64,000 nt of DNA from Rhodobacterales bacterium (lineage in GTDB: Bacteria; Pseudomonadota; Alphaproteobacteria; Rhodobacterales; Rhodobacteraceae), in NCBI GenBank assembly GCA_002747325.1, contig PDOZ01000029.1:34566-98565 (forward strand), written 5' to 3'. A program made the translations under genes and the position numbers. Positions 1-9,490 of this stretch are shown one piece after another (position 1 is the first letter of the stretch; each line of letters opens with the position of its first letter). The notes beneath the pieces were generated by a model. The model did no database searches. It was not told the origin of the DNA and was given only the letters and a program-made list of their open reading frames with translations.

Positions 1-2
1 GT

Positions 3-2414
3 TACCGGATTCGTAACACTCCTGAGTCCGCTCAAGCGCTGATGCAAACCATCCTCAGCGGCCCGACCAACTGGCTTACCGACCGCGCCCAACGCTCCGG
101 CGGCACGACCCTGCCGTTGGGCGAATATCTGACGCATTTCCACCGCCTGCCGCAGCAGGTTCAGGACCAGATCGCCGAGCGCTGGGGCACCCCGGAATCC
201 GACCCGTTTTTCGAGGATAATGCCTTCCGCCTATCGCTGTTTTCCTATGGCAACGCGGTGGTCGGCGTGCAGCCCGCGCGCGGCTATAACATCGACCCGA
301 CCGACACCTATCACTGCCCCGATCTGGTCCCGCCGCACAACTATCTCGCCTTCTATTTCTGGCTCCGCCACAGCTTCAAAACCCACGCCATCGCCCATAT
401 GGGCAAGCACGGAAATCTTGAATGGCTGCCGGGCAAGGCGCTGGCCCTGTCTGAGACCTGCATGCCCGAAGCGGTCCTTGGTCCGGTTCCGCATATCTAC
501 CCTTTCATCGTCAACGATCCGGGCGAAGGGACACAGGCAAAACGGCGCGCAAGTGCTGTAATCATTGACCATTTAACGCCGCCCCTGACCCGCGCAGAAA
601 GCTACGGGCCGATGAAAGACCTCGAAGCGCTGGTCGATGAATATTACGAAGCGGCGGGAGTTGATCCGCGCCGGATCGAGATTTTGAAGAAGGAAATTCT
701 GAGCCTGACAACTGTGACCGGGCTGGATGAAGATGCCGGTTTGACCGGCGATGAGGAAAACGATCTGGCCAAGCTGGACGCCTATTTGTGTGAGTTGAAA
801 GAGGCGCAAATCCGGGACGGGTTGCACGTCTTTGGCAAGTCGCCGGAGGGGCGTTTGTCGCGCGATCTGGTGCAGGCTTTGGTGCGTATTCCGCGCGGCG
901 ACGGCAAGGGTGAGAACGCGTCGCTGATCCGGGCGCTGGCACTGGATCTGGAGCTGAATTTCGACCCGTTGGATTGCGATTTTTCCGCGCCGTGGACCGG
1001 GCCAAAACCGGCGCAGCTGAGCGGCGAAACCGCGTGGCGCTCGCATGGGGATACGGTCGAACGGCTGGAAGAATATGCCGCGCGGCTGATCGAAGGAGAG
1101 GCGGCGCCCGGCCCGGCTTCTAGCGCGGTGCTTAACCAAGTTGAACACGTTGTTAAGCCAAAAGTAACCCAATGCGGCCCGGCAGAACTTGATGGCATCC
1201 TGACCGCCTTTGCCGGAAAATTCGTGCCCCCCGGCCCGTCCGGCGCACCAACGCGCGGACGGCTCGACACGCTGCCTACCGGACGCAACTTTTATTCCGT
1301 TGACAGCCGGGCCGTGCCGACGCCGACCGCATGGTCCCTCGGCTGGAAATCCGCCAATCTGTTGATCGACAAACATTTGCAAACCCATGGCGACTGGCCA
1401 CGCGCGATGTTGATCACCGCATGGGGCACGGCCAACATGCGCACCGGCGGCGACGACATTGCGCAGGCCTTGGCTCTGATGGGCGTCAAACCCCAATGGG
1501 ATAAAGCCAATCGGCGTGTCACCGGGTTCGAGATCATCCCCGAAACCGCGCTTGGCCGCCCGCGTGTGGACGTAACCCTGCGCATCTCCGGCTTCTTCCG
1601 CGACGCCTTTCCGTCGCTGATTTCGCTCTTCGATTCCGCCGCCCGCGCGGTGATGGAACTCGACGAACCCGACAGCGCCAACCCCGCTGCAGCGCGCGCG
1701 AAGACGGAGGGCATCCGCCCGCGTGTTTACGGCTCCAAACCCGGCGCCTATGGCGCGGGGCTTCAGGCATTGATCGACGAAAGGCTATGGAACGATCGCG
1801 CGGACTTTGCCGAAGCCTACCTCGAATGGGGCGGATATTCTTACGGCGCTGGTAACGAAGGTAAACGCGACCGGGCAGGATTCGAACAACGCCTGAGCCA
1901 GACCGAAGCCATCGTGCAGAACCAGGACAACCGCGAACACGACATTCTGGACAGCGACGATTACTACCAATTCGAGGGCGGCGCAGCGGCGGCGGTGGCC
2001 CATTTACAAGGGCAGGACCGCCCGATTTACCATAACGACCACTCCCGCCCGGAGCGCCCGGTGATCCGCACGCTGGACGATGAGATCGGACGGGTCGTGC
2101 GCTCGCGCGTGGTGAACCCGAAATGGATCGAGGGGGTGAAGCGGCACGGGTATAAGGGCGCGTTTGAGATCGCCGCGACGGTCGATTATCTGTTCGCCTT
2201 TGCAGCGACCACCCATGCAGTGAAGAACCATCATTTCGATCTGGTGCATGCCGCCTTTCTGGAGGACGAAGAGACCCGCGACTTCATCGAGGAACACAAC
2301 CCCGCCGCATTGGCTGAAATCGCACAACGCCTTGAAGAAGCAATAGAAAAGGGGCTTTGGATACCACGCTCAAACTCGGCGCGCGCACTGCTGGAACAAC
2401 TGCGACAGCGCTAA
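3..2414 (+). CDS. cobN: Cobaltochelatase subunit CobN, C-terminal part (5' truncated by window edge)
   Basis: The reading frame is open to the left edge, and 803 residues of what is normally a roughly 1250-residue protein are present. CobN is the large subunit of the ATP-dependent aerobic cobaltochelatase, which works with CobS and CobT to insert cobalt into hydrogenobyrinic acid a,c-diamide. The block HMGKHGNLEWLPGK and the later stretches GWKSANLL and AWGTANMRTGGDD are typical of the CobN/BchH family. No CobS or CobT is in view. The stop overlaps the stop of the convergent lipoprotein gene by four bases. The cobO gene lies 1.8 kb downstream on the same strand, which supports CobN over the related magnesium chelatase BchH. 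Confidence 0.93.
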   Translation, partial: YRIRNTPESAQALMQTILSGPTNWLTDRAQRSGGTTLPLGEYLTHFHRLPQQVQDQIAERWGTPESDPFFEDNAFRLSLFSYGNAVVGVQPARGYNIDPTDTYHCPDLVPPHNYLAFYFWLRHSFKTHAIAHMGKHGNLEWLPGKALALSETCMPEAVLGPVPHIYPFIVNDPGEGTQAKRRASAVIIDHLTPPLTRAESYGPMKDLEALVDEYYEAAGVDPRRIEILKKEILSLTTVTGLDEDAGLTGDEENDLAKLDAYLCELKEAQIRDGLHVFGKSPEGRLSRDLVQALVRIPRGDGKGENASLIRALALDLELNFDPLDCDFSAPWTGPKPAQLSGETAWRSHGDTVERLEEYAARLIEGEAAPGPASSAVLNQVEHVVKPKVTQCGPAELDGILTAFAGKFVPPGPSGAPTRGRLDTLPTGRNFYSVDSRAVPTPTAWSLGWKSANLLIDKHLQTHGDWPRAMLITAWGTANMRTGGDDIAQALALMGVKPQWDKANRRVTGFEIIPETALGRPRVDVTLRISGFFRDAFPSLISLFDSAARAVMELDEPDSANPAAARAKTEGIRPRVYGSKPGAYGAGLQALIDERLWNDRADFAEAYLEWGGYSYGAGNEGKRDRAGFEQRLSQTEAIVQNQDNREHDILDSDDYYQFEGGAAAAVAHLQGQDRPIYHNDHSRPERPVIRTLDDEIGRVVRSRVVNPKWIEGVKRHGYKGAFEIAATVDYLFAFAATTHAVKNHHFDLVHAAFLEDEETRDFIEEHNPAALAEIAQRLEEAIEKGLWIPRSNSARALLEQLRQR

Positions 2415-2713
2415 GCGCCGGGGCATTCCAGCCGCGCCGTCATCAAAGCCACATCGCCGCCAAGCGAGCCGTTTTCAACCCGGCATCCGGTGGCGATTTC
2501 GACCGCCCGCGTTGCCTTGGCGAAGGTCAGGGACATGGAGGGCGAAAGCTCGATGGAGGTGCGGTAAATCTCGACCTCATCGCCGCGCCAATGCACGGCG
2601 AAGAGCGACCCACCAACTTCGACAACCTGACGATTCGCCCCGTGCATCCGCAGGCTTGGGGAATCACAGGCCGTCAGAGCGGCAAGGAACATGGTTAACA
2701 ACAACGGTTTCAT
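2411..2713 (-). CDS. Small hypothetical lipoprotein
   Basis: This 100-residue protein begins MKPLLLTMFLAALTACDS, a signal sequence with lipobox LTAC. It should therefore be a Cys-15 lipidated protein at the cell envelope. I chose the internal ATG because the six residues in front of it would disrupt the signal peptide. The rest is soluble and contains two further cysteines that could form a disulfide. I recognise no family. It is convergent with cobN and divergent from the multi-pass membrane protein gene, and the shared upstream region carries a TTAA array resembling CtrA boxes. Confidence 0.7.
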   Translation of the reverse strand: MKPLLLTMFLAALTACDSPSLRMHGANRQVVEVGGSLFAVHWRGDEVEIYRTSIELSPSMSLTFAKATRAVEIATGCRVENGSLGGDVALMTARLECPGA

Positions 2714-2737
2714 GCCGCCACTATGGCGCAAAAACCG

Positions 2738-2763
2738 TTAAAAAACTCTTAACGCGTTCTTAA
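2738..2763. promoter_or_regulatory. Two overlapping CtrA-type boxes (TTAA-N7-TTAA)
   Basis: TTAA occurs at 2738-2741, 2749-2752 and 2760-2763. The gaps are exactly seven bases each, so two CtrA consensus half-site pairs share the middle TTAA. A further TTAA follows at 2770-2773 but with six-base spacing. The array lies between the divergent lipoprotein and membrane-protein starts. CtrA is the alphaproteobacterial cell-cycle and motility response regulator; binding here is inferred from spacing alone. Confidence 0.5.
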
Positions 2764-2875
2764 CCAAGGTTAACGCGCCAAGCTTAACGCACAGGTGCGT
2801 CAACTTGTCGCACAGCATTCCCCAAGCCGCTTCGCTATTTACATTCCAAATCCTGAATATGAATGGAGCCCTCCA

Positions 2876-4081
2876 ATGCAAACCAACCGTGTAGCGGACA
2901 AATATTCTCCGCTTTATTTCCTCGCCTCCGTCGGCGCCGGCGGCCTTTCGGTGTCGTTCTTCATGTATCTGCTGTTCTGGGTGCCGCACAAAGGCACCCC
3001 GGTCGCAACCTTCAATCACATCGCCGCTTACTGGCCCAATGCCTCGATGTCCGCCAAGGGCGCCATCGCGCTGGCCATGACGGCGATTGCGGTTTTCGCT
3101 TTCCTCAACCTGCAAAAGCTCGCCTGGAACATTTCCGCGTTCAACCGCTGGAAGCAAACGGACGCCTATCAAACCCTGCGCAATTCCAACGCCGAAACCA
3201 CCCTGCTCGCCTATCCGCTGGCCCTCGCCATGACCGTGAACGGCCTGTTCATTGTTGGCCTCGTCTTCGTGCCGGGGCTGTGGAACGTGGTGGAATATTT
3301 GTTCCCGGTCGCCATGTTCACCTTCGCCCTGATCGGCATGTTCGCGCTGTCGATCATCGGTGATTTCCTTGGCCGCGTACTGACCAAAGGCGGCGTGTTC
3401 GACGTGACCGCGCATAACTCCTTCGCGCAGATGCTGCCGACCTTCGCCCTCGCCATGGTCTCCGTTGGCTTCGCTGCTCCGGCCGCCATGTCGTCGGTCC
3501 CGGTTACGGTCGGTTTCTCGCTCGTCGGCTCGACCTTCTTCGGCACCGCCGCCGTGATTTATGCAGCCCTCGCGCTGTTCACCGCCTTCAACTCGATGCT
3601 GCACTACGGCACCGCGAAAGAAGCCGCGCCGACCCTGATGATCGTGGTTCCGCTGATGACCATTCTCGGCATCATGTCCCTGCGTCAGGATCACGGGCTG
3701 CACGCGACCTTCAACGCCCACGGCGCCCCGGTGGAAACCATGATGTTTCTTGCCAAACTGATCTCGGTTCAGGTCGTCTTCCTGCTGCTCGGCATGACCG
3801 TGTTGAGCCGTCAGGGCTACTTCAGGCAATTCGTGCTCGGCAACGACACCTCGCCAGGTTCTTACGGCCTGATCTGCCCCGGCGTTGCCTTCTCGGTGCT
3901 GTTGCAGTTCTTCGTCAACAAGGGGCTGGTTGCCGCCGGGCTGGTGGATAAATTCTCCATCGCTTATTGGGCCATCACTGCCATCGCGCTGGCCTCGCAG
4001 TTCCTCATGGTCTGGCTGATCCTGCGCCTCAACAAGCAGCATTTCTCCAAAGTAGAAACCGCTGCGGTTCCGGCGGAGTAA
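2876..4081 (+). CDS. Multi-pass membrane protein, TDT/SLAC1-like (possibly TsoY family)
   Basis: The 401-residue protein has about ten hydrophobic segments spread over its whole length and a short charged C terminus. I place the start at the ATG giving MQTNRVADKYSPLYFLAS, which has a GGAG-like ribosome site in front; the longer frame adds 27 non-membrane residues. The topology and the opening YSPLYFLASVGAGGLSVSF resemble the family that NCBI names TsoY (seleno)protein and, more distantly, TehA/SLAC1-type anion channels and exporters. No substrate can be deduced. It ends just before a strong terminator and has its own upstream region with candidate CtrA boxes, so it is probably monocistronic. 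Confidence 0.55.
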   Translation: MQTNRVADKYSPLYFLASVGAGGLSVSFFMYLLFWVPHKGTPVATFNHIAAYWPNASMSAKGAIALAMTAIAVFAFLNLQKLAWNISAFNRWKQTDAYQTLRNSNAETTLLAYPLALAMTVNGLFIVGLVFVPGLWNVVEYLFPVAMFTFALIGMFALSIIGDFLGRVLTKGGVFDVTAHNSFAQMLPTFALAMVSVGFAAPAAMSSVPVTVGFSLVGSTFFGTAAVIYAALALFTAFNSMLHYGTAKEAAPTLMIVVPLMTILGIMSLRQDHGLHATFNAHGAPVETMMFLAKLISVQVVFLLLGMTVLSRQGYFRQFVLGNDTSPGSYGLICPGVAFSVLLQFFVNKGLVAAGLVDKFSIAYWAITAIALASQFLMVWLILRLNKQHFSKVETAAVPAE

Positions 4082-4101
4082 ACGCAGCAAATGAAAGCGA
4101 A

Positions 4102-4127
4102 AGGCGGGCCTTCGGGTCCGCCTTTTT
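4102..4127 (+). terminator. Rho-independent terminator after the TDT-like membrane gene
   Basis: AGGCGGGCC (4102-4110) and GGTCCGCCT (4115-4123) form a nine-pair stem with one G-U pair and a TTCG tetraloop. A run of five T follows. It separates the membrane protein gene from cobO. Confidence 0.85.
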
Positions 4128-4181
4128 CGTTTGCCTTTCACACACGGGCGCGTCACTCTTGCAGCGAAACAGGAGAACGAC

Positions 4182-4790
4182 ATGAGCGCAGAGAACGAAA
4201 AACACGCGACGAAAATGGCCAAGAAGAAGGCCGCGCGGGACCGGATGATGGCAGCAAAGACTGATAAAAAGGGGCTGATCATCGTTCATACCGGCAAGGG
4301 CAAAGGCAAATCCTCCGCCGCCTTTGGTATGATTTTCCGCGCCATTGCGCATAACATGCAATGCGCCGTGGTGCAGTTCATCAAGGGCGGGATGGAATGC
4401 GGCGAACGCAATCTTATTCAGGAAAAGTTCTCCGACCTCTGCGCGTTTCACACGATGGGCGAAGGGTTCACTTGGGAAACTCAGGACCGTTCGCGCGACA
4501 TCGAGATGGCGCAGGCGGCGTGGGAGAAGTCAAAAGAGCTGATCCGCGACCCGGCAAACACCATGGTTTTGCTCGATGAAATCAACATCGCGCTGCGCTA
4601 TGACTATATCGACGTGAACGATGTCGTGGCCTTCCTGCGCGACGAAAAACCGGAGATGACCCATGTCATCCTGACCGGGCGCAACGCCAAGGAAGAACTG
4701 ATCGAAATCGCCGATCTGGTGACGGAAATGGAGCAGATCAAACATCCATTCCGTGCCGGGATCAAGGCGCAGATCGGGGTGGAGTTTTAA
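4182..4790 (+). CDS. cobO: Cob(I)yrinic acid a,c-diamide adenosyltransferase
   Basis: CobO transfers the adenosyl group of ATP to the cobalt of cobyrinic acid diamide, the step after cobalt insertion by CobNST. The 202-residue protein has the P-loop GKGKGKSS at residues 38-45 and the VLLDEINIALRY block typical of CobO/BtuR/CobA. The start at 4182 follows AGGAG with suitable spacing; an upstream in-frame ATG would overlap the preceding terminator region. The lysine-rich N terminus is normal for the family. The gene is convergent with the FAD oxidoreductase, and their stops overlap by four bases. Confidence 0.95.
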   Translation: MSAENEKHATKMAKKKAARDRMMAAKTDKKGLIIVHTGKGKGKSSAAFGMIFRAIAHNMQCAVVQFIKGGMECGERNLIQEKFSDLCAFHTMGEGFTWETQDRSRDIEMAQAAWEKSKELIRDPANTMVLLDEINIALRYDYIDVNDVVAFLRDEKPEMTHVILTGRNAKEELIEIADLVTEMEQIKHPFRAGIKAQIGVEF

Positions 4791-5815
4791 AGATTGTCCT
4801 CAACCCGGAACCCGTCCGGGATTGCGTCCGTGCCATTCAGTGCGAGGTCGGCCATAACCTGACCGACCAGCGGCGCCATGCCGAAGCCAATCTTGAAGCC
4901 GCCATTGGCGATGAAGTGCCCCGGCTTGTCGGGCCATGCGCCCAGCATCGGTGCGCGCGAACGTGCCCGTGGCCGCAACCCGGCCCAGCGTTCGATCACT
5001 TCCGCCCCCGCGAGTTGTGGGCAGACCTGAACGCATTTTTCCAACACATCGTCCAGAAGCGCATCCACACCGTCTGCCGTGTCAAATTCCCGCTCGCTGG
5101 TCGATCCAACCGCCACCGTCCCGTCCTCATGCGGCACGATATGCACCCCGTCAGCGAAGAGTTGCGGCAGGTCGCACGCCTCATAGGCCAACAGGGCGGA
5201 CTGGCCCTTGACCGCGCCGCCGACATTCTTGCCGACCCGCGCCGATAAATCCACCAGCCCCGCCGCGCCCGTGGCCCAGACCACGCGCCCCTCATACGGC
5301 CCCGCTTTCGCGACCTCACCGCCCAGCACCTCAATCGCCCCGACCAGCGCCGCCACCGCCCCGCGCGGGCGCATCCGCGCGGTCAGATCGTCGAAAATCC
5401 ACTTTCCCGTCGGCGAAACCGGCGCCCATTCCGGCGCTTCGTCGCGCACTTCCCAGCGAAACCGCCCCTGCCAAAGCTCCGCCGCGCTCAAGGCCCGCGC
5501 TTCGGCCCGCGCGATCCCGGCTTCGTCGGCAATGGGTTGCAGCCGGCCCGTGCGCCCGTAGCCCGGCGACTGGCCCGACAACGTCGCCACCTCGGCCCAA
5601 AATCCTTCCGCCATGCACAGGCTCTCAAACTGAAACGCCTTTTTCGGGTTCCAGTTTTCCGGCACATGCGGCGCCAGCGCGCCAACGATCCCGCCCGACG
5701 CCCCCGCGCCCGGTCCCGCCGGATCAATCACCCGCACCCGCGCGCCCTGTTTCAGCGCCGCATAAGCCACCGAAAGCCCGAAAATCCCGGCGCCACGCAC
5801 CGTCAACTCCACCAT
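4787..5815 (-). CDS. FAD-dependent oxidoreductase, DAO family, possibly the MnmC oxidase half
   Basis: This 342-residue flavoprotein has an N-terminal dinucleotide motif GAGIFG (residues 8-13) followed by DPAGPGAGASGG, and a C-terminal GLRPRARSRAPMLG and NGGFKIGFGMAP typical of DadA/glycine-oxidase-like enzymes. The start at MVELTVRG was chosen because the upstream 32 codons have no coding character and would run into the promoter region. It is divergent, with only 34 bases between, from mnmD. In gammaproteobacterial MnmC the same two activities are fused, the DAO domain removing the carboxymethyl group of cmnm5U34. By context this protein may do that step, but a generic amino-acid oxidase cannot be excluded. 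Confidence 0.7.
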   Translation of the reverse strand: MVELTVRGAGIFGLSVAYAALKQGARVRVIDPAGPGAGASGGIVGALAPHVPENWNPKKAFQFESLCMAEGFWAEVATLSGQSPGYGRTGRLQPIADEAGIARAEARALSAAELWQGRFRWEVRDEAPEWAPVSPTGKWIFDDLTARMRPRGAVAALVGAIEVLGGEVAKAGPYEGRVVWATGAAGLVDLSARVGKNVGGAVKGQSALLAYEACDLPQLFADGVHIVPHEDGTVAVGSTSEREFDTADGVDALLDDVLEKCVQVCPQLAGAEVIERWAGLRPRARSRAPMLGAWPDKPGHFIANGGFKIGFGMAPLVGQVMADLALNGTDAIPDGFRVEDNL

Positions 5816-5849
5816 TGTAAAGCCCTCACATCCCCCGCATTGTCCCCGC

Positions 5850-6542
5850 ATGGACAGAGACAAAATGCCCGAAAATTCCTTCGCCGAAATCAGTTGGCGC
5901 GACGAGGTCACGCCCCTGTCAAACCGATTCGACGACCCCTATTTTAACCTCGCTAACGGGCTGGAGGAAACGCGGCATGTGTTCCTGTCGGGCAACGATC
6001 TTGCGGATCGGTTGCAAAACGACCTGCACATCGCGGAGCTGGGCTTTGGCACAGGGTTGAACCTGATCGCGCTGTGGCTGGAATGGCGGCGGGTCGGCGG
6101 GGGCAAGCTGCGGTTTACCAGTTTCGAGGCCTTCCCGATGAACCCCGAAGACATGGCCCGCGCCCTAAGCGCCTTCCCGGAAGCCTTTGAGGCCGCTGGT
6201 CCGTTGCTGGCGGCGCGTGAAGCGGGGCTGGATACGTTCGACATGGCGGGGATTGAGGTGGAACTGATCATCGGCGACGCCCGCGAGACCCTGCCGCGCT
6301 GGGGCGGTAAAGCAAATGCGTGGTTTCTCGACGGGTTCAGCCCGGCCAAGAACCCCGAGCTTTGGGACGCGGATCTGTTACAAGCCGTCGCCGATCACAC
6401 CGCGCCCGGTGGCACCGCCGCAACCTACACCGCTGCCGGTTTCGTGCGTCGCAACCTGCAAGCCGCCGGGTTCGATGTCACCCGCGCGCCCGGCTATGGT
6501 CGCAAACGGCACATGACCCGCGCCCGGCTTACCGCTGCTTGA
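5850..6542 (+). CDS. mnmD: tRNA 5-methylaminomethyl-2-thiouridine(34) methyltransferase MnmD
   Basis: The 230-residue protein carries the SAM-binding block ELGFGTGLN (residues 63-71) and the MnmD signature FLDGFSPAKNPELW. The enzyme methylates nm5s2U34 to mnm5s2U34 in the wobble position of some tRNAs. The opening ISWRDEVTPLSNRFDDPYF matches the MnmC N-terminal domain. A second ATG at 5865 could also serve as start. It stands alone here, unlike bifunctional MnmC, with a DAO-family oxidase transcribed divergently. Its stop lies 14 bases inside the convergent transglycosylase gene. Confidence 0.88.
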   Translation: MDRDKMPENSFAEISWRDEVTPLSNRFDDPYFNLANGLEETRHVFLSGNDLADRLQNDLHIAELGFGTGLNLIALWLEWRRVGGGKLRFTSFEAFPMNPEDMARALSAFPEAFEAAGPLLAAREAGLDTFDMAGIEVELIIGDARETLPRWGGKANAWFLDGFSPAKNPELWDADLLQAVADHTAPGGTAATYTAAGFVRRNLQAAGFDVTRAPGYGRKRHMTRARLTAA

Positions 6543-8484
6543 GCAGTGCCGTCATCCCGATCGGCTGCGCCTGTCCCGTGAGCCGCGCGCGATAGACAAA
6601 AATGCTCTCCGTGACCCGCATGACATAATTGCGGGTCTCGTCAAACGGGATACTCTCGATCCAGTTCACAATATCCACCCCGCCCAACCGCGGATCGCCC
6701 AGCGCTCTGGACCACGAATTTGCCCGGCCCGGCCCGGCATTATAGGCCACCGCGATCAGCACCGGATTGCGCCCGTATTTCTCCTGCAAATAGGCAAGAT
6801 ATTCCGAGCCAAGCCGCGTGTTATAGGCCATGCCATCGGTCAGCCGTGCGGCGGAGTATTCGATCCCGAGCCGCTTTGCCATGTCCTGCGCCGTGCCGGG
6901 CATCAACTGCATCAACCCGCGCGCCCCAACCCGGCTCACCACCTCCGGGTCAAACTCGCTCTCACGCCGCGCAATCGCCAGTTCCAGCGCACGCGGCACG
7001 GTGCGGTTGCCCCGACCAATATCCGGCACCGGGAAATAGGGCCGCACCAGCAAATCCCCGTGATATTTGATCGCATATTTCGCCAAAACCAACTGCAAAT
7101 GCGGCGCGCCTTCCGCCTCCGCCCAAGCGGCCAGTTGCCCAACCCCGGTGCGGTCCATATCCTCGGAAAGCTGCACGAGAAACCGCTCCGCGAAATACAT
7201 CTCCCCGGCCGCAAGCGCCAACCGCGCCGCCTCGAATCGGGGATCGTTCCAACGGGGATTTTGCTTGTAATTCGGGAAGGTTTCCGCCCCGATCAGCGCC
7301 GGATCCATCCCCATCCCAACCTTTTCCGCCGCCAACAAACCGTAAAACGCGGTCTGATGCTGGCCGCCCCGCGCAAAAGCGGCCCGCGCCTCCTGCGCCC
7401 GACCAAGCGCCTCCAAGGCCCGACCCTCCCAATAGCCCGCGCGGCCAAGACTGATCGGCGTGTTTACACCCGCGGCAAACCGGCGAAAATGCGCCAGCGC
7501 CGTCTTCGCATCGCCCAGCTTAACCAGCGCCACATAGCCCGCCAGCCACTCCAACTCATTGCGCTTTGAACCGGAAGTCAGTTGATGACTCGCCGCCGCC
7601 CGATAGGCCAGCCGCGCATTGCCCTCGCGCATCGCCGCCCGCGCCAGACGTAGCCGCTGCCCCGCCCAACGCTCCGGCTTGCCAAGGCTCTCCACCGATC
7701 CCGAACGCGCGAGCAACAGCTCCAACGCCGCCCCGGACCGCCCCTTGCGCACGCGCCACAAAAACCGCTCGTAAGCCAGTCCCGGATCGCCCGCGAGACT
7801 CGCCGGAACCGCCTCGATCAGCGCATCCACCCCGTCCACATCGCGGCGCAACCCGGCCCGCGCCGAAAGCAACGCCTGCTGCCCCGCACCAAGCAAATCA
7901 CGCATCTTCTCCGCCTCGCCGGTCAGCCCGCGCCAAAGCAACATATCCGCGCGCTGCCAGTGAAACCGCTTTGTCGTCTTCGGCCAATCAACACGAAACC
8001 GCTCAAACGCCTCATCCGTCAGGGAAAGCTCCGTCCAGCCCCGAACCGCCTCCGCCATCGCCTCTTGTTTCAGCCCCGCATCCCAAAGCGCCTTGGCCAG
8101 ATGCAAAGACCCCTCGCCCGTCTGCGGCTTCACCCCGGCAAAAAACGCGCGCACCACATCCCCGCGCGGCGCGTCCGGCATCATGCCCTCGACTTTCTTG
8201 CGCAACAGCTTCAACCCCGGCCAATCCGGCCTGCGGGCAACGAACTCGACCCCCTGTTCAAAGCTGCCAAAACTCGACCGCAACCGGCTCCAGATGATCA
8301 TATCCGACGCCACCGAGCCAGGCGCCCCCGCCGCCCGAACCGCCGCATCGCCATCGCCGGAACGATAAATCTTCATGGCATTTTCAAATTGCTCAACGCC
8401 CTGCGCCGGGATCGCCCCCGCCCCCAAAACGCAAAAAATCAAAGCGGCGCCCAGCGCGCGCAAAATATCTGATCTCATTTTCAT
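6529..8484 (-). CDS. Soluble lytic murein transglycosylase (Slt70-like)
   Basis: The 651-residue protein starts MKMRSDILRALGAALIFC, a signal peptide ending near PAQG, then has a long alpha-superhelical region and a C-terminal SLT domain. The catalytic glutamate sits in ARRESEF near residue 508, followed by GLMQLMPGTAQ and VAYNAGPGRA, the standard family-1 transglycosylase motifs. It should cleave peptidoglycan in the periplasm to 1,6-anhydromuropeptides. The open frame continues upstream through the dapA leader, but only this start has a signal peptide. It is divergent from dapA, a neighbour that makes the diaminopimelate precursor. Confidence 0.9.
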   Translation of the reverse strand: MKMRSDILRALGAALIFCVLGAGAIPAQGVEQFENAMKIYRSGDGDAAVRAAGAPGSVASDMIIWSRLRSSFGSFEQGVEFVARRPDWPGLKLLRKKVEGMMPDAPRGDVVRAFFAGVKPQTGEGSLHLAKALWDAGLKQEAMAEAVRGWTELSLTDEAFERFRVDWPKTTKRFHWQRADMLLWRGLTGEAEKMRDLLGAGQQALLSARAGLRRDVDGVDALIEAVPASLAGDPGLAYERFLWRVRKGRSGAALELLLARSGSVESLGKPERWAGQRLRLARAAMREGNARLAYRAAASHQLTSGSKRNELEWLAGYVALVKLGDAKTALAHFRRFAAGVNTPISLGRAGYWEGRALEALGRAQEARAAFARGGQHQTAFYGLLAAEKVGMGMDPALIGAETFPNYKQNPRWNDPRFEAARLALAAGEMYFAERFLVQLSEDMDRTGVGQLAAWAEAEGAPHLQLVLAKYAIKYHGDLLVRPYFPVPDIGRGNRTVPRALELAIARRESEFDPEVVSRVGARGLMQLMPGTAQDMAKRLGIEYSAARLTDGMAYNTRLGSEYLAYLQEKYGRNPVLIAVAYNAGPGRANSWSRALGDPRLGGVDIVNWIESIPFDETRNYVMRVTESIFVYRARLTGQAQPIGMTALLKQR

Positions 8485-8613
8485 GCCGGGTTTGTAGCGC
8501 GCCTTTGCAATGCAACAATACACAATCTTGGCATTTGCCGCGAAGGCGGCTAGTTTCCGCGCGTCCCCGGTCTGAATCGGAACACACTGACCCCAAACGC
8601 AAAGGAGCGTGTC

Positions 8614-9483
8614 ATGTTCAAAGGATCCCTGCCTGCCCTGATCACGCCGTTCAAAAACGGCGCGCTGGATCTTGATGCGCTCAAACATCTGGTCGAGTGG
8701 CAAATTTCCGAAGGCTCGCACGGGCTGGTCCCCGTCGGCACAACCGGCGAAAGCCCGACCCTGAGCCATGCCGAGCATGAGCAAGTGGTGGAAACCGTGG
8801 TGCGGCAGGCCGCCGGGCGGGTGCCGGTCATTGCGGGTGCGGGATCGAACAACACCACCGAAGCGCTCCGCTTTGTCGAACATGCCAAACAGGTCGGCGC
8901 CGATGGCGCGCTCGTGGTGACGCCCTATTACAACAAACCGACGCAAGCCGGTTTGGTGGCCCATTTCCGCGCGCTGACCGAAGTGGGCCTGCCCATCGTG
9001 ATTTACAACATCCCCGGCCGCTCCGCCGTCGATATGAGCGTCGAAACCATGGCCGAATTGTCCAAACTCGACACCATCGTTGCGGTCAAAGACGCCACTG
9101 GCGATCTGGCCCGCGTCGCGTGGCAGCGGATGCAATGCGCCAAGGACTTCATCCAGCTCTCCGGCGAAGACGCCACCGCGGTCGGCTTCAACGCCATGGG
9201 CGGCACCGGCTGCATCTCCGTCACCGCCAATGTCGCGCCGAAACTCTGCGCCCAGCAACAGGAAGCCACCCTCGCCGGAGACTACGCCCGCGCGCTGGAG
9301 CTTTCCGACAAGCTGATGGCCCTGCATAAAGCCATCTTCCTCGAACCCGGCGTGGTCGGCGCAAAATACGGCCTCTCACTTCTGGGTAAAGCCACGGAAG
9401 AGGTCCGCAGCCCGATCTTTGGCGCCTCTGACGAAACCAAGGCCGCGATCAAATCCGCCATGCAATCCGCTGGCCTGATCTGA
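8614..9483 (+). CDS. dapA: 4-hydroxy-tetrahydrodipicolinate synthase
   Basis: DapA condenses pyruvate with aspartate semialdehyde, the first committed step of diaminopimelate and lysine synthesis. The 289-residue length is normal. GTTGESPT (residues 42-49), the tyrosine in IYNIPGRS (Tyr131) and the Schiff-base lysine in AVKDATG (Lys159) are all present. An AAAGGAG ribosome site precedes the ATG. smpB begins seven bases after the stop, so the two genes are probably cotranscribed. Confidence 0.97.
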   Translation: MFKGSLPALITPFKNGALDLDALKHLVEWQISEGSHGLVPVGTTGESPTLSHAEHEQVVETVVRQAAGRVPVIAGAGSNNTTEALRFVEHAKQVGADGALVVTPYYNKPTQAGLVAHFRALTEVGLPIVIYNIPGRSAVDMSVETMAELSKLDTIVAVKDATGDLARVAWQRMQCAKDFIQLSGEDATAVGFNAMGGTGCISVTANVAPKLCAQQQEATLAGDYARALELSDKLMALHKAIFLEPGVVGAKYGLSLLGKATEEVRSPIFGASDETKAAIKSAMQSAGLI

Positions 9484-9490
9484 GACACTC

